Shown in pieces: positions 35,611 to 43,954 of a stretch of 64,000 nucleotides of DNA; within the stretch, counting starts at the first letter, position 1; every line of letters starts with the position of its first letter. The DNA is from JBGTGG01 sp964398945 (lineage in GTDB: Bacteria > Bacteroidota > Bacteroidia > Cytophagales > Cyclobacteriaceae). The position numbers and the translations under genes are program-made. The notes below the pieces were generated by a model that saw only the letters and a program-made list of their open reading frames with translations, made no database searches and was not told the DNA's origin. The stretch is from assembly GCA_964398945.1 (NCBI GenBank), contig CAYNOT010000008.1:1-64000 (forward strand), given 5' to 3'.

Positions 35611-36857
35611 ATATTTTTGTATTGGTTTGGAATTACCTCGTTGCAAAACCGCTCAACACGGCATTGAATATTTTATTGTTGGCATTGGGCATTGCGGTGA
35701 TCACCATTCTCTTATTGGCCAGTTCACAACTCGAAGAAAAAATCTCCCAAAATTCAAAAGGCATTGATTTGGTTGTGGGTGCAAAGGGGAGCCCGCTGCA
35801 ATTGATTTTGTGCAATATCTTCCACATCGATTTCCCCACGGGGAATATTAACCTCGCAGAAGCCGAACGTATTGCAAAAAACAGGTTGGTCAAAAGCGCG
35901 GTCCCGTTGGCACTTGGTGATAGCTATCAAAACTTTCGCATTGTTGGAACCTCACATGCATATCCTGAACAATATGAAGCCACTATCAAGGAAGGAAAAT
36001 GGTGGAGTTCAACTTTAGAAGTCACTATCGGGGCAAATGTTGCCAAAACACTTTCACTCTCTATCGGTGATCAATTTGAAAGTGCCCATGGTTTGGTCGC
36101 AGGAGGAAGTATGCACGAGTCAGAACCATTTGTTGTGGTGGGCATCATGGACCAAACAAGCACAGTGATTGACAATCTTATCCTTTGCAATGTTGAAACC
36201 ATTTGGGAAGTTCATCATGAAGCTGTTGAAGGGGAGGAGCATGTTGAACATTCACATGATTCAATTGTGAATCCTTCCATATTGGTTTCCAGTGTTGAGG
36301 CGGGTGATTCAACAAAAGAAATTACGTCCATGTTGATCAAATACCGGTCACCAATGGGTGCATTGCAATTGCCACGCATTGTCAACGGACAAAGCAGTAT
36401 GCAGGCTGCCTCACCTGCATTTGAAACGGCAAGGCTGTTCTCCATTCTTGGTGTTGGTGTGGATGTGCTGATGGGCTTTGCCTACATGCTTATTTTTATT
36501 TCGGGGCTCAGCATTTTTATTGCGTTGTATAATTCCCTGAAAGAACGCAAGTATGATTTGGCCATTATGCGCGCAATGGGTGCGAGCCGCTTAAAATTAT
36601 TTACTTCCATTGTGTTGGAAGGCGGTACGATGACTTTTCTGGGAAGTATTTTAGGTTTACTGCTCGGCCATGGGGTTTTAGTGTTGCTCAGCAATGTGGT
36701 GGAAGATGCCCAACGGGCAGGATTTGATGGGTTTATCTTTTATCCGCAAGAATGGATAATTTTGGGGGCAAGCTTGTTACTTGGAATGGTATGTGCTTTG
36801 TTGCCGGCAATCCAGGCATATCGCACCGATATTTCAAAAGTGCTGGCAGGGAATTAA
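35607..36857 (+). CDS. FtsX-type ABC permease with His-rich periplasmic segment
   Basis: 416 residues. N-terminal TM, a large periplasmic domain, then three TMs with LKERKYDLAIMRAMGASRLKLF, the FtsX signature. The periplasmic domain holds a His/Glu-rich stretch (EVHHEAVEGEEHVEHSHDS), a likely metal-binding site, which fits the zinc link of similar operons. Permease partner of the ATPase at 34984. Confidence 0.9.
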   Translation: MNIFVLVWNYLVAKPLNTALNILLLALGIAVITILLLASSQLEEKISQNSKGIDLVVGAKGSPLQLILCNIFHIDFPTGNINLAEAERIAKNRLVKSAVPLALGDSYQNFRIVGTSHAYPEQYEATIKEGKWWSSTLEVTIGANVAKTLSLSIGDQFESAHGLVAGGSMHESEPFVVVGIMDQTSTVIDNLILCNVETIWEVHHEAVEGEEHVEHSHDSIVNPSILVSSVEAGDSTKEITSMLIKYRSPMGALQLPRIVNGQSSMQAASPAFETARLFSILGVGVDVLMGFAYMLIFISGLSIFIALYNSLKERKYDLAIMRAMGASRLKLFTSIVLEGGTMTFLGSILGLLLGHGVLVLLSNVVEDAQRAGFDGFIFYPQEWIILGASLLLGMVCALLPAIQAYRTDISKVLAGN

Positions 36858-36867
36858 CTATTATGGA

Positions 36868-37326
36868 ATGAAAAATTCGCAGGGTATGAAAAAAATGGGA
36901 ATGCTAATGGGGATGTGTTTGCTGGTGGTGACAAGCGTTGCCCAGACCGCTGATAGCTGGAGTGAGTTTGCAAAGACGAAATTTGAACCCAAGTACTATG
37001 AGAAGTTAGGGGAATATCTTTTTGTTCCGAAATTTTCAGACCAGCTAAAGGCAATGGTGGGAAAGGAAATTACCGTTCAGGGGTACTATGTCCCCTTTGC
37101 CCCCGAAGGCGATAGTTACATTGTGATTTCCAAATTCCCGATGAGCCAGTGTTTCTTTTGTGGGGGGGCTGGCCCCGAGTCCATAGCCGAGGTAAACTTT
37201 GCAAAAGGTGCCCCCAAGTTTCAAGTCGATGATCTGATTACTGTAAAAGGGAAATTAAAGCTTAACGCAGACGATGTGGACCATGTCAATTTTATTTTGA
37301 CAGATGCTGTGCTTGTAACTAAATAG
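36868..37326 (+). CDS. Exported DUF3299-like protein
   Basis: 152 residues from the ATG at 36868; a signal peptide follows MKKMGMLMGMCLLVVTSVAQ. An upstream frame extension to 36781 would overlap the permease and lacks a signal. The core ITVQGYYVPFAPEGDSYIVISKFPMSQCFFCGGAGPESIAEV matches DUF3299 (CFFC and a conserved GYYVPF). In Pseudomonas, DUF3299 genes are recalled to sit in a Zur-controlled operon with such an ATPase and permease; the same gene order is present here. A zinc role is inferred. The second CxxC could bind metal. Confidence 0.75.
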   Translation: MKNSQGMKKMGMLMGMCLLVVTSVAQTADSWSEFAKTKFEPKYYEKLGEYLFVPKFSDQLKAMVGKEITVQGYYVPFAPEGDSYIVISKFPMSQCFFCGGAGPESIAEVNFAKGAPKFQVDDLITVKGKLKLNADDVDHVNFILTDAVLVTK

Positions 37327-37381
37327 GGCTGGTAAGTTTCTGATAATTTGTAATTTGCGCCCTTAATTTTCAAAGGTATCT

Positions 37382-38920
37382 ATGGTTGTAGTGGGTGGAA
37401 AAAAGCTGGAAACAGACGATTTCGAAAAAATCATTTTTGGAGGTGAGCAAATTTCCCTGGCTGAGGAGGCGTTGCAAAAAGTAAAAGCAAGCTTTGATTT
37501 CCTTACGGCCTATGCCAAAGACAAAATCATTTACGGTATCAACACCGGTTTGGGACCGATGGCACAGATTAAAATCAGTGAAGCCGACCAACACCAACTT
37601 CAAATCAATTTAATCAGAAGCCACAGCTCAGGATCGGGAAACCCGCTTTCCGCCCAACTTTCCAAAGCCACGATGTTGGCGCGACTAAACACGTTGATGG
37701 TAGGTGCTTCGGGTGTCCATACCGACACCGTTGAAATCCTGAAAGAGCTTTTAAATAAAAATATCGCTGCGCAGATTTTTGAGCGGGGCGGGGTTGGTGC
37801 CAGTGGCGACCTGGTGCAACTGGCCCATCTGGCGCTAAACCTGATTGGGGAAGGGGAAGTGTTGGCAGATGGAAAAGTTGAGGATACCAAAATAGTTTTT
37901 GAAGCGAAGGGCATCAAACCATTGGAAGTTCGGATGCGTGAAGGATTGTCGCTAATGAACGGTACCTCCGCGATGACCGGCATTGGAATGATCAACATCA
38001 TCCAATCAAAGAAATTGTTGTATTGGTCCGTGGCGTTGTCCGCGATTACCAATGAGATCATGAAATCATTTGATGATCATTTTTCAAAAGAACTGAATGA
38101 AGTAAAGCATCATCCGGGACAAACGGAAGTGGCGAAGATGATGCGCGATTTTTTATCCGATAGTAAATTGATCCGCAAACGTGCCGACCATCTTTACCAT
38201 CGTAAAATTGAAGAAGCGGTTTTCACCGATAAGGTCCAGGAATATTATTCCTTGCGATGTGTCCCACAAATCCTTGGTCCGGTGCTGGACACAGTGAAAA
38301 ATGCTGAACAGGTATTGCTACATGAATTGAATTCGGTAAGCGACAACCCGGTCATTGATTTGGAAGGGGGCACCGTACACCATGGTGGCAATTTCCACGG
38401 TGACTATGTTTCGCTCGAAATGGATAAATTAAAAATCGTGGTCACGAAAGTTTCCATGTTGGCCGAGCGGCAACTGAATTATTTGTTGAATGATAAATTG
38501 AACCAGAAGCTTCCACCGTTTATTAATCTTGGAAAACTTGGGTTGAATTTTGGTATCCAGGGAATGCAGTTTACGGCCACCTCCAGCACGGCTGAAAACC
38601 AAACGCTTTCTTTCCCGATGTATTTGCACAGCATCTCCAACAACAACGACAACCAGGACATCGTCAGCATGGGATGCAATGCATCGTTGATCACCCAACG
38701 CGTAATCGATAATGCTTTTGTGGTACTTGCCATCCAAAGTATTGCCCTGGTGCAGGCCATAGATTACCTCGATTGCCATAATCGATTATCATCTTTCACC
38801 ACTACAGTGTACAAACAAATCAGGAATATTGTCCCGACCTTTGTTGAAGACACGCCAAAGTATAACGCCATTCAACAATTGAAGGAGTTTCTTGTTAAAG
38901 AAAAAGCACCAAAATTTTAA
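37382..38920 (+). CDS. Aromatic amino-acid ammonia-lyase (tyrosine-type likely)
   Basis: 512 residues of the HAL/PAL/TAL family. Self-made MIO cofactor from Ala140-Ser141-Gly142 in GGVGASGDLVQLAH; the Tyr loop YGINTGLGPMA and the motifs SVSDNPVID and SNNNDNQDIVSMG are present. Ser80-His81 at the ring-binding position is seen in HAL and in the bacterial TAL of flexirubin producers, so the sequence alone does not separate His from Tyr. The position at the head of a pigment cluster makes tyrosine to 4-coumarate the best guess. A TAATTTG -7 variant is about 30 bases upstream. Confidence 0.85.
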   Translation: MVVVGGKKLETDDFEKIIFGGEQISLAEEALQKVKASFDFLTAYAKDKIIYGINTGLGPMAQIKISEADQHQLQINLIRSHSSGSGNPLSAQLSKATMLARLNTLMVGASGVHTDTVEILKELLNKNIAAQIFERGGVGASGDLVQLAHLALNLIGEGEVLADGKVEDTKIVFEAKGIKPLEVRMREGLSLMNGTSAMTGIGMINIIQSKKLLYWSVALSAITNEIMKSFDDHFSKELNEVKHHPGQTEVAKMMRDFLSDSKLIRKRADHLYHRKIEEAVFTDKVQEYYSLRCVPQILGPVLDTVKNAEQVLLHELNSVSDNPVIDLEGGTVHHGGNFHGDYVSLEMDKLKIVVTKVSMLAERQLNYLLNDKLNQKLPPFINLGKLGLNFGIQGMQFTATSSTAENQTLSFPMYLHSISNNNDNQDIVSMGCNASLITQRVIDNAFVVLAIQSIALVQAIDYLDCHNRLSSFTTTVYKQIRNIVPTFVEDTPKYNAIQQLKEFLVKEKAPKF

Positions 38921-38984
38921 AGTAAGATGAAATCGTCATGCACTGAGTTTACCAACAAGGACATTAATTTAGTATGCGATTCCA

Positions 38985-39001
38985 TCCCGAAAGCATCGGG
39001 A
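38985..39001. other. Short hairpin before the fabG-like gene
   Basis: TCCCGA/TCGGGA stem with a 5-base AAGCA loop, 33 bases before the start at 39035. No T run follows. May be a weak attenuator or a remnant. Confidence 0.25.
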
Positions 39002-39034
39002 CAAGTTGTGTCCGTCAAAAATAATTATTAACAC

Positions 39035-39763
39035 ATGAAGTACGCATTGGTTACCGGGGGTTCAAGAGGAATAGGGAGGGCAGTTTGCCTGCGATTGGCG
39101 GAGGCAGGCTATAACATTTTAATCACCTATAAAAACAATCAGCAGGAAGCTGGGAAAACCTTGTCGCTTATTCAGGAAAAAGGTGTAACGGGACAACTTC
39201 TGCAATTTGATGTAAGCGATAAGAAACAAGTAGAAGAAGTATTAACGAAATGGGTAGAAGAAAACCCTGGCAATGAGATTGAAGTGTTGGTAAACAATGC
39301 CGGTATCCGCAACGATGGTTTAATGATCTGGATGGAAGAAAGCCAGTGGCGCGATGTGGTAAATGCCAGCCTCGATGGGTTCTTTTTTGTTACCAAAGCA
39401 GTTTTGAATGGCATGCTCACAAAGAAGTATGGCCGCATTGTCAATATCGTTTCCTTATCGGGATTAAAAGGAATGCCCGGACAGGTGAATTATTCCGCTG
39501 CCAAAGCGGGCGTGATCGGGGCAACAAAAGCACTTGCACAGGAAGTAGCAAGAAGAGGTGTAACGGTCAACGCAGTGGCCCCGGGGTTTATCAAAACCGA
39601 CATGACAAAAGATTTGCCGGAAGCGGATTTGAAAAAGCTGGTGCCGATGCAACGGTTTGGAGAAGCAGCTGAAGTTGCTGAATTGGTAAACTTTCTGGCG
39701 TCACCTGCGGCCTCCTATATTACAGGTGAGGTTGTTTCCATAAATGGCGGGTTGTATTCTTAG
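39035..39763 (+). CDS. 3-oxoacyl-ACP reductase (FabG family)
   Basis: 242 residues, classical SDR. NADP loop GGSRGIGRA (8-16), NNAGIRNDGLM, catalytic Ser-Tyr-Lys with YSAAK, and a C-terminal TGEVVSINGGLYS. Would reduce the beta-keto group on each cycle of the polyene. Co-directional with the ammonia-lyase (114-base gap) but separated from the main operon by a 295-base gap with a repeat and a promoter. Confidence 0.92.
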   Translation: MKYALVTGGSRGIGRAVCLRLAEAGYNILITYKNNQQEAGKTLSLIQEKGVTGQLLQFDVSDKKQVEEVLTKWVEENPGNEIEVLVNNAGIRNDGLMIWMEESQWRDVVNASLDGFFFVTKAVLNGMLTKKYGRIVNIVSLSGLKGMPGQVNYSAAKAGVIGATKALAQEVARRGVTVNAVAPGFIKTDMTKDLPEADLKKLVPMQRFGEAAEVAELVNFLASPAASYITGEVVSINGGLYS

Positions 39764-39811
39764 GGTTGGCGGTAATTTTATTTTTGCATATCCAATTCCG
39801 TAACCATTTTT

Positions 39812-39900
39812 CTTCTCGCAAAGCACGCAAAGGAAAAAACGCAAAGTGCGCGAAAGGTCTTCTGCGATCTTTGCGATAAGCTTTGCGGACTTTGCGTGGG
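39812..39900. repeat. CGCAAAG/CTTTGCG inverted repeat, copy 2
   Basis: Three CGCAAAG units and a GCGAAAG, then three CTTTGCG units, forming a hairpin. Same make-up as 33985-34062. In the gap between the fabG-like gene and the first KS gene, upstream of the operon promoter. Confidence 0.75.
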
Positions 39901-40008
39901 TTTTGTTATACCAGCAGTCAAAGAAAAGCTATTTGCTATTATAGAAGACTAACAACACGATTCTTAACCGGAAAAACCCAAATCAGTTTATTGTGTTTAA
40001 TATTTAAT

Positions 40009-40016
40009 TATTTTTG
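40009..40016 (+). promoter_or_regulatory. Bacteroidota -7 element for the main pigment operon
   Basis: TATTTTTG, exact TAnnTTTG match, 43 bases before the first KS start. A TTG lies 15 bases upstream, a little short for the -33 box. Confidence 0.4.
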
Positions 40017-40058
40017 CTTTTTGTGAATATGGTATGCATGCAGAGTAAATAATTTTAG

Positions 40059-41282
40059 ATGGAAAGAGTCGTCATAACCGGTATTGGAATCTACTCATGC
40101 ATTGGAAAAAACCTTTCCGAGGTCAGCGAATCCCTTCACAAAGGCCGCTCAGGAATCATTTTGGATCCCCTGCGCAAAGAAATGGGATATCGTTCCGGCT
40201 TGACCGGGGTGCTGGAAAGGCCACAATTGAAAGGAGTGCTGGACCGAAGAGCGCGGGTTATGCTTCCCGAACAAGGGGAATATGCCTACATGGCCACCAT
40301 AGAAGCATTGAAAGTTGCCGCTATTGACCAGGATTACCTCGACAGGAAAGAAGTAGGGATCATTTATGGAAATGACAGCTCTGCCCAACCGGTAATTGAA
40401 GCAATTGATATAATCCGGGAGAAAAAAGATACGATGATGGTAGGGTCAGGCTCTGTTTTTCAGGTCTTGAACTCGACTGTTAATATGAACTTGTCTACCA
40501 TTTTCAGATTGAAGGGGGTAAATTTTGGTGTTAGTGCTGCTTGTGCCAGTGGTTCGCACTCCATTGGGTTGGCGTATACGTTAATCCGTCATGGCATGCA
40601 GGAATGTGTGATTTGTGGGGGAGCGCAGGAAACCAATATTTATTCAATGGGAAATTTTGATGCGTTGGGGGCTTTTTCCGTTCGGGAAAATGATCCGACT
40701 GCCGCCTCTCGTCCTTTTGATCGTGATCGTGACGGTTTGATCCCAAGTGGAGGTGCGGCCACGGTTATTATAGAAAGTTTAAAATCCGCGCAAGCGCGTG
40801 GGGCAACTATTTTAGGGGAAGTGATTGGATACGGTTTTTCTTCCAATGGTGCCCATATTTCCAACCCGAGTGTAGACGGCCCGGTGCGTTCACTGGAAAT
40901 GGCCGTGCGGGATGCGGGAATTCCAACTTCTGAAATTGATTACATCAATGCCCACGCTACCTCCACCCCGGGTGGTGATGCAAGTGAGGCAAAGGCAATT
41001 GATGCAGTTTTCGGGAAAGATAAAACACTGGTGAGTTCAACAAAATCCATGACCGGGCATGAATGTTGGATGGCCGGAGCGAGCGAAATCGTATACGCTA
41101 TGTTAATGATGCAGGAATCGTTTGTGGCCCCCAATATAAATTTTGAAAACCCCGATGTGGACTCTGCACGGCTCAATATTGCGGACAAGGTTATAAATAA
41201 AAATATTAGCGTATTTTTGTCGAATTCTTTCGGTTTTGGGGGGACAAACTCCTCATTGATTGTTAAAAAGTGGAATAAATAG
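40059..41282 (+). CDS. Ketosynthase (FabF/KAS II-like)
   Basis: 407 residues. Catalytic Cys162 in SAACASGSHS, His in INAHATSTPGGD and His in SMTGHECWMAGA give the full Cys-His-His triad. FGFGGTNSSL ends the fold. First gene of the long polar operon; probably adds malonyl units to the starter. Its stop overlaps a GTG in the ACP frame by one base. Confidence 0.93.
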   Translation: MERVVITGIGIYSCIGKNLSEVSESLHKGRSGIILDPLRKEMGYRSGLTGVLERPQLKGVLDRRARVMLPEQGEYAYMATIEALKVAAIDQDYLDRKEVGIIYGNDSSAQPVIEAIDIIREKKDTMMVGSGSVFQVLNSTVNMNLSTIFRLKGVNFGVSAACASGSHSIGLAYTLIRHGMQECVICGGAQETNIYSMGNFDALGAFSVRENDPTAASRPFDRDRDGLIPSGGAATVIIESLKSAQARGATILGEVIGYGFSSNGAHISNPSVDGPVRSLEMAVRDAGIPTSEIDYINAHATSTPGGDASEAKAIDAVFGKDKTLVSSTKSMTGHECWMAGASEIVYAMLMMQESFVAPNINFENPDVDSARLNIADKVINKNISVFLSNSFGFGGTNSSLIVKKWNK

Positions 41283-41287
41283 TGGAA

Positions 41288-41545
41288 ATGGAAAAAGTAG
41301 ATATCATTGAAAAAATCAATGGTTTTTTGGTAGAAGAGTTTGAAGTAGCCGCAGAAAAGATTACCCCTGAGGCCAATCTTCGCGAAACACTTGAGTTGGA
41401 TAGTCTCGATTACATCGATTTAGTGGTGGTCATTGAAAGCAATTTTGGTTTTAAAGTAAAGCCGGAAGATTTTGTTGCCATTTCAACCTTTCAGAATTTT
41501 TACGAATACGTAAACGATCGCGTAGCGGAAAAGGTAAATCCATAA
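41288..41545 (+). CDS. Acyl carrier protein 1
   Basis: 85 residues from the ATG at 41288 (a GTG two codons upstream at 41282 is an alternative). Phosphopantetheine Ser in LELDSLDYIDLVV, and a helical bundle around it. Carries the growing chain. Next gene starts 3 bases after the stop. Confidence 0.95.
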   Translation: MEKVDIIEKINGFLVEEFEVAAEKITPEANLRETLELDSLDYIDLVVVIESNFGFKVKPEDFVAISTFQNFYEYVNDRVAEKVNP

Positions 41546-41548
41546 TCC

Positions 41549-42445
41549 ATGTCTGCATGGCAAGGGAAGTCCAGGGGTACGAAACTTGGTTATCGTATTG
41601 TCATTTTTGTTTGTAAAACCTTCGGTGTTTTTCCTGCTTATTTCCTCCTTCGTTTTATAGCCTTTTATTTCTTTCTTTTTTCCTGGGGTTCTTCCCGGGA
41701 AATCTATTTGTATTTCAGGAAAAGACAACGATTCAGTGTACTGAAATCGATTGGGTCGCTGTACCGGAATTATTATGTTTTTGCACAAACTTTACTGGAT
41801 AAGATTATCGTACTGTCGGGAATTAAAAACCCCTTTACGTTTGAGTTTGATGGGGAAGAAAACCTGCGCGCTATTGTAGCAAAGGGGAAAGGTGGCTTAT
41901 TGATGAGTGCCCATGTGGGAAATTGGGAAGTAGCCGGCCATTTGTTTGAACGCCTGGACGCAAAAGTAAGTGTGGTGATGTATGATGGCGAACATCAGCG
42001 CATCAAAGCGTATTTAGAGAATGTAACGGGTGGGAGAAATTTTAACGTGATTGTTGTAAAGGAGGATTTGTCGCATGTATATGCAATCGGGGAAGCCCTG
42101 CAAAACAACCAGTTGGTTTGCCTTCATGCCGATCGTTTTTTACCGGGCAATAAAACTACCGAACAAAATTTATTAGGTGCCCCGGCAAAATTCCCGGTTG
42201 GCCCCTTCATATTAGCTTCAACCTTTAAAGTACCGGTATCGTTTGTGTTTGCATTTAAAGAAACGAGCAAGCATTATCATTTTTATGGATCACCGATGAT
42301 AACTTTTGATAATGATATACCAAAAAGCCAGGTGATGGAAAGTTTATTGACTGGTTTTACGGGAAATCTGGAGGAATTACTAAAGAAGTATCCCGAACAT
42401 TGGTTCAATTATTATAACTTTTGGGAAATTGAGAAGCATGCTTAA
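41549..42445 (+). CDS. LpxL/HtrB-family acyltransferase
   Basis: 298 residues, N-terminal TM (YRIVIFVCKTFGVFPAYFLLR), catalytic box SAHVGNWEVAGH (H-x4-E) then a conserved region VCLHADRFLPG. Family members transfer acyl chains from ACP to lipid. A likely enzyme to put the aryl polyene onto a membrane acceptor. Overlaps the next gene by 8 bases. Confidence 0.9.
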   Translation: MSAWQGKSRGTKLGYRIVIFVCKTFGVFPAYFLLRFIAFYFFLFSWGSSREIYLYFRKRQRFSVLKSIGSLYRNYYVFAQTLLDKIIVLSGIKNPFTFEFDGEENLRAIVAKGKGGLLMSAHVGNWEVAGHLFERLDAKVSVVMYDGEHQRIKAYLENVTGGRNFNVIVVKEDLSHVYAIGEALQNNQLVCLHADRFLPGNKTTEQNLLGAPAKFPVGPFILASTFKVPVSFVFAFKETSKHYHFYGSPMITFDNDIPKSQVMESLLTGFTGNLEELLKKYPEHWFNYYNFWEIEKHA

Positions 42446-42854
42446 TCCTGTAACCCAGTATATTCCCCAACGTGCTCCGATTGTGATGATCGATGCGCTA
42501 AAAAATGCGGACGAAGAACATGCCACCACCTCGCTTGTAGTTGCGGATGATAATATCTTTGTGGAAAATGGTGTGTTAAAAGAACCCGGGTTAATTGAGA
42601 ATATTGCACAGACGGCTGCGGCACAAGTTGGGTATTTGAGCAAGCAAAATAACACCCCTGTGCCACTCGGGTACATTGCTGCCATTCGACATCTTGAAAT
42701 TTCCAAACTTCCTGAAGTTGGATCAACTATACTGACCACCATCATTCGCAAAAACCAAATTATGGATATCATACTTATTGAAGGCACCACATCCCTGTTG
42801 AATGAAGTTATTTGCAAATGTGAGATGCGTGTCTTTATAAAGTCGAACAATTAA
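42438..42854 (+). CDS. Hotdog-fold dehydratase-like protein 1
   Basis: 138 residues from the ATG at 42438, 8 bases inside the acyltransferase. FabZ-like layout: YIPQRAPIVMIDAL at the N-terminus (Gln where FabZ has HRYP), EPGLIENIAQTAAAQVGY holding the helix with the Glu, and LEISKLPEVGSTI. The canonical GHFP His is not seen, so it may be a partner or a divergent dehydratase like the one found in aryl-polyene clusters. Confidence 0.8.
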   Translation: MLNPVTQYIPQRAPIVMIDALKNADEEHATTSLVVADDNIFVENGVLKEPGLIENIAQTAAAQVGYLSKQNNTPVPLGYIAAIRHLEISKLPEVGSTILTTIIRKNQIMDIILIEGTTSLLNEVICKCEMRVFIKSNN

Positions 42855-42889
42855 GTTGAAATAGTAAACAATAAAAAAAACCCGAACAC

Positions 42890-43531
42890 ATGAAAAACCT
42901 GCCATTCATTTTTTTATCAACTGTAATTTTTGTCTCCTCGTCAACCTTACTGGCGCAAGAAATCAATAAGGTATTTAAAAGTGACGAACCGCTAACGTGG
43001 GTTGGCCTGGATTTTAGTGGTGCTATTTTTATTGGGGACCGCGAAAAGTATGGAAGCGAAGCAGACATCAAAAATTTAATTGAAGGATGGAACACCTTAA
43101 TGGAAGTTGAGTATAACAAATTCAACATCGGGGAAACGTTTGGTAAATCAAAAGTTGAAAAAGCAATTGACATTACGAAAAAACACAATGCTGATTTGAT
43201 TTTATCGGAGATATTGTCGGACAATATCAAAGACCATGACCACCTGACACCGGAAGCTGTTCAACAAATATTATATAGTTATGATTTTGGTGCTCGTTCG
43301 GGAATAGGGCTGATGATCGTAGTGGAAAGTTTTGATAAGTTGAGTGCAAAGAGCTCGGTATACTTCACGTTCTTTGATTTATCCAGCCGTGAAATCTTAG
43401 TGAGTGAGAAAATGGCAGGAAAACCCAGTGGATTTGGACTACGGAATTTTTGGGGTGGTGCTATCTACGGAAATTTAAAAAGCCTTCAGAAAAAAGATTT
43501 TGAAATGTGGAGAAAGAAATACCAACGCTAG
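42890..43531 (+). CDS. Exported protein of unknown function in the pigment operon
   Basis: 213 residues with a signal peptide (MKNLPFIFLSTVIFVSSSTLLAQ). The rest (DEPLTWVGLDFSGAIFIGDREKYG, KKHNADLILSEILSDNIKDH, ARSGIGLMIVVESFDKL, VYFTFFDLSSREIL) is alpha/beta with no domain I recognise. In the middle of the operon, so probably takes part in export or placement of the product. Its last 25 bases overlap the thioesterase gene. Confidence 0.7.
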   Translation: MKNLPFIFLSTVIFVSSSTLLAQEINKVFKSDEPLTWVGLDFSGAIFIGDREKYGSEADIKNLIEGWNTLMEVEYNKFNIGETFGKSKVEKAIDITKKHNADLILSEILSDNIKDHDHLTPEAVQQILYSYDFGARSGIGLMIVVESFDKLSAKSSVYFTFFDLSSREILVSEKMAGKPSGFGLRNFWGGAIYGNLKSLQKKDFEMWRKKYQR

Positions 43532-43950
43532 CCGAAGTGCTAAAAGATACAACAGAGATTTCTGTCCGCTTTAATGAAGCCGATCCCTTGGGGATTGTTT
43601 GGCACGGCCACTACGTGCGTTATTTTGAAGATGGTCGCGAAAGCTTTGGCAAACGGTATGGGTTTTCATACCTGGATTGCTATGCACATGGATTGGCCAT
43701 TCCGGTGGTTTCCATTCAATGCGATTATAAAAAAGCCTTGCGGTACGGTGACACCGTAACAGTTGAAACTACTTTTATTTCGAAGAAAGCAGCCAAAATT
43801 TTTTTTGAATACAGGATCGTGAATAGCAAAGGCGAGTTAGTGGCTTCCGGATCAACCGTCCAGGTGTTTGTGGAAGTAAAAACATTTCAATTGCAATTGA
43901 CCAACCCGGTTTTTTTTGAAGAATGGAAAGCAAAGTGGAACCTTGAATAA
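43507..43950 (+). CDS. 4HBT-family acyl thioesterase
   Basis: 147 residues, GTG start 25 bases inside the previous gene. NEADPLGIVWHGHYVRYFEDGRE is the 4-hydroxybenzoyl-CoA thioesterase motif with the catalytic Asp. May release the polyene from ACP, or edit wrong chains. The next gene starts 4 bases after the stop. Confidence 0.9.
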   Translation: MEKEIPTLAEVLKDTTEISVRFNEADPLGIVWHGHYVRYFEDGRESFGKRYGFSYLDCYAHGLAIPVVSIQCDYKKALRYGDTVTVETTFISKKAAKIFFEYRIVNSKGELVASGSTVQVFVEVKTFQLQLTNPVFFEEWKAKWNLE

Positions 43951-43954
43951 CCGC

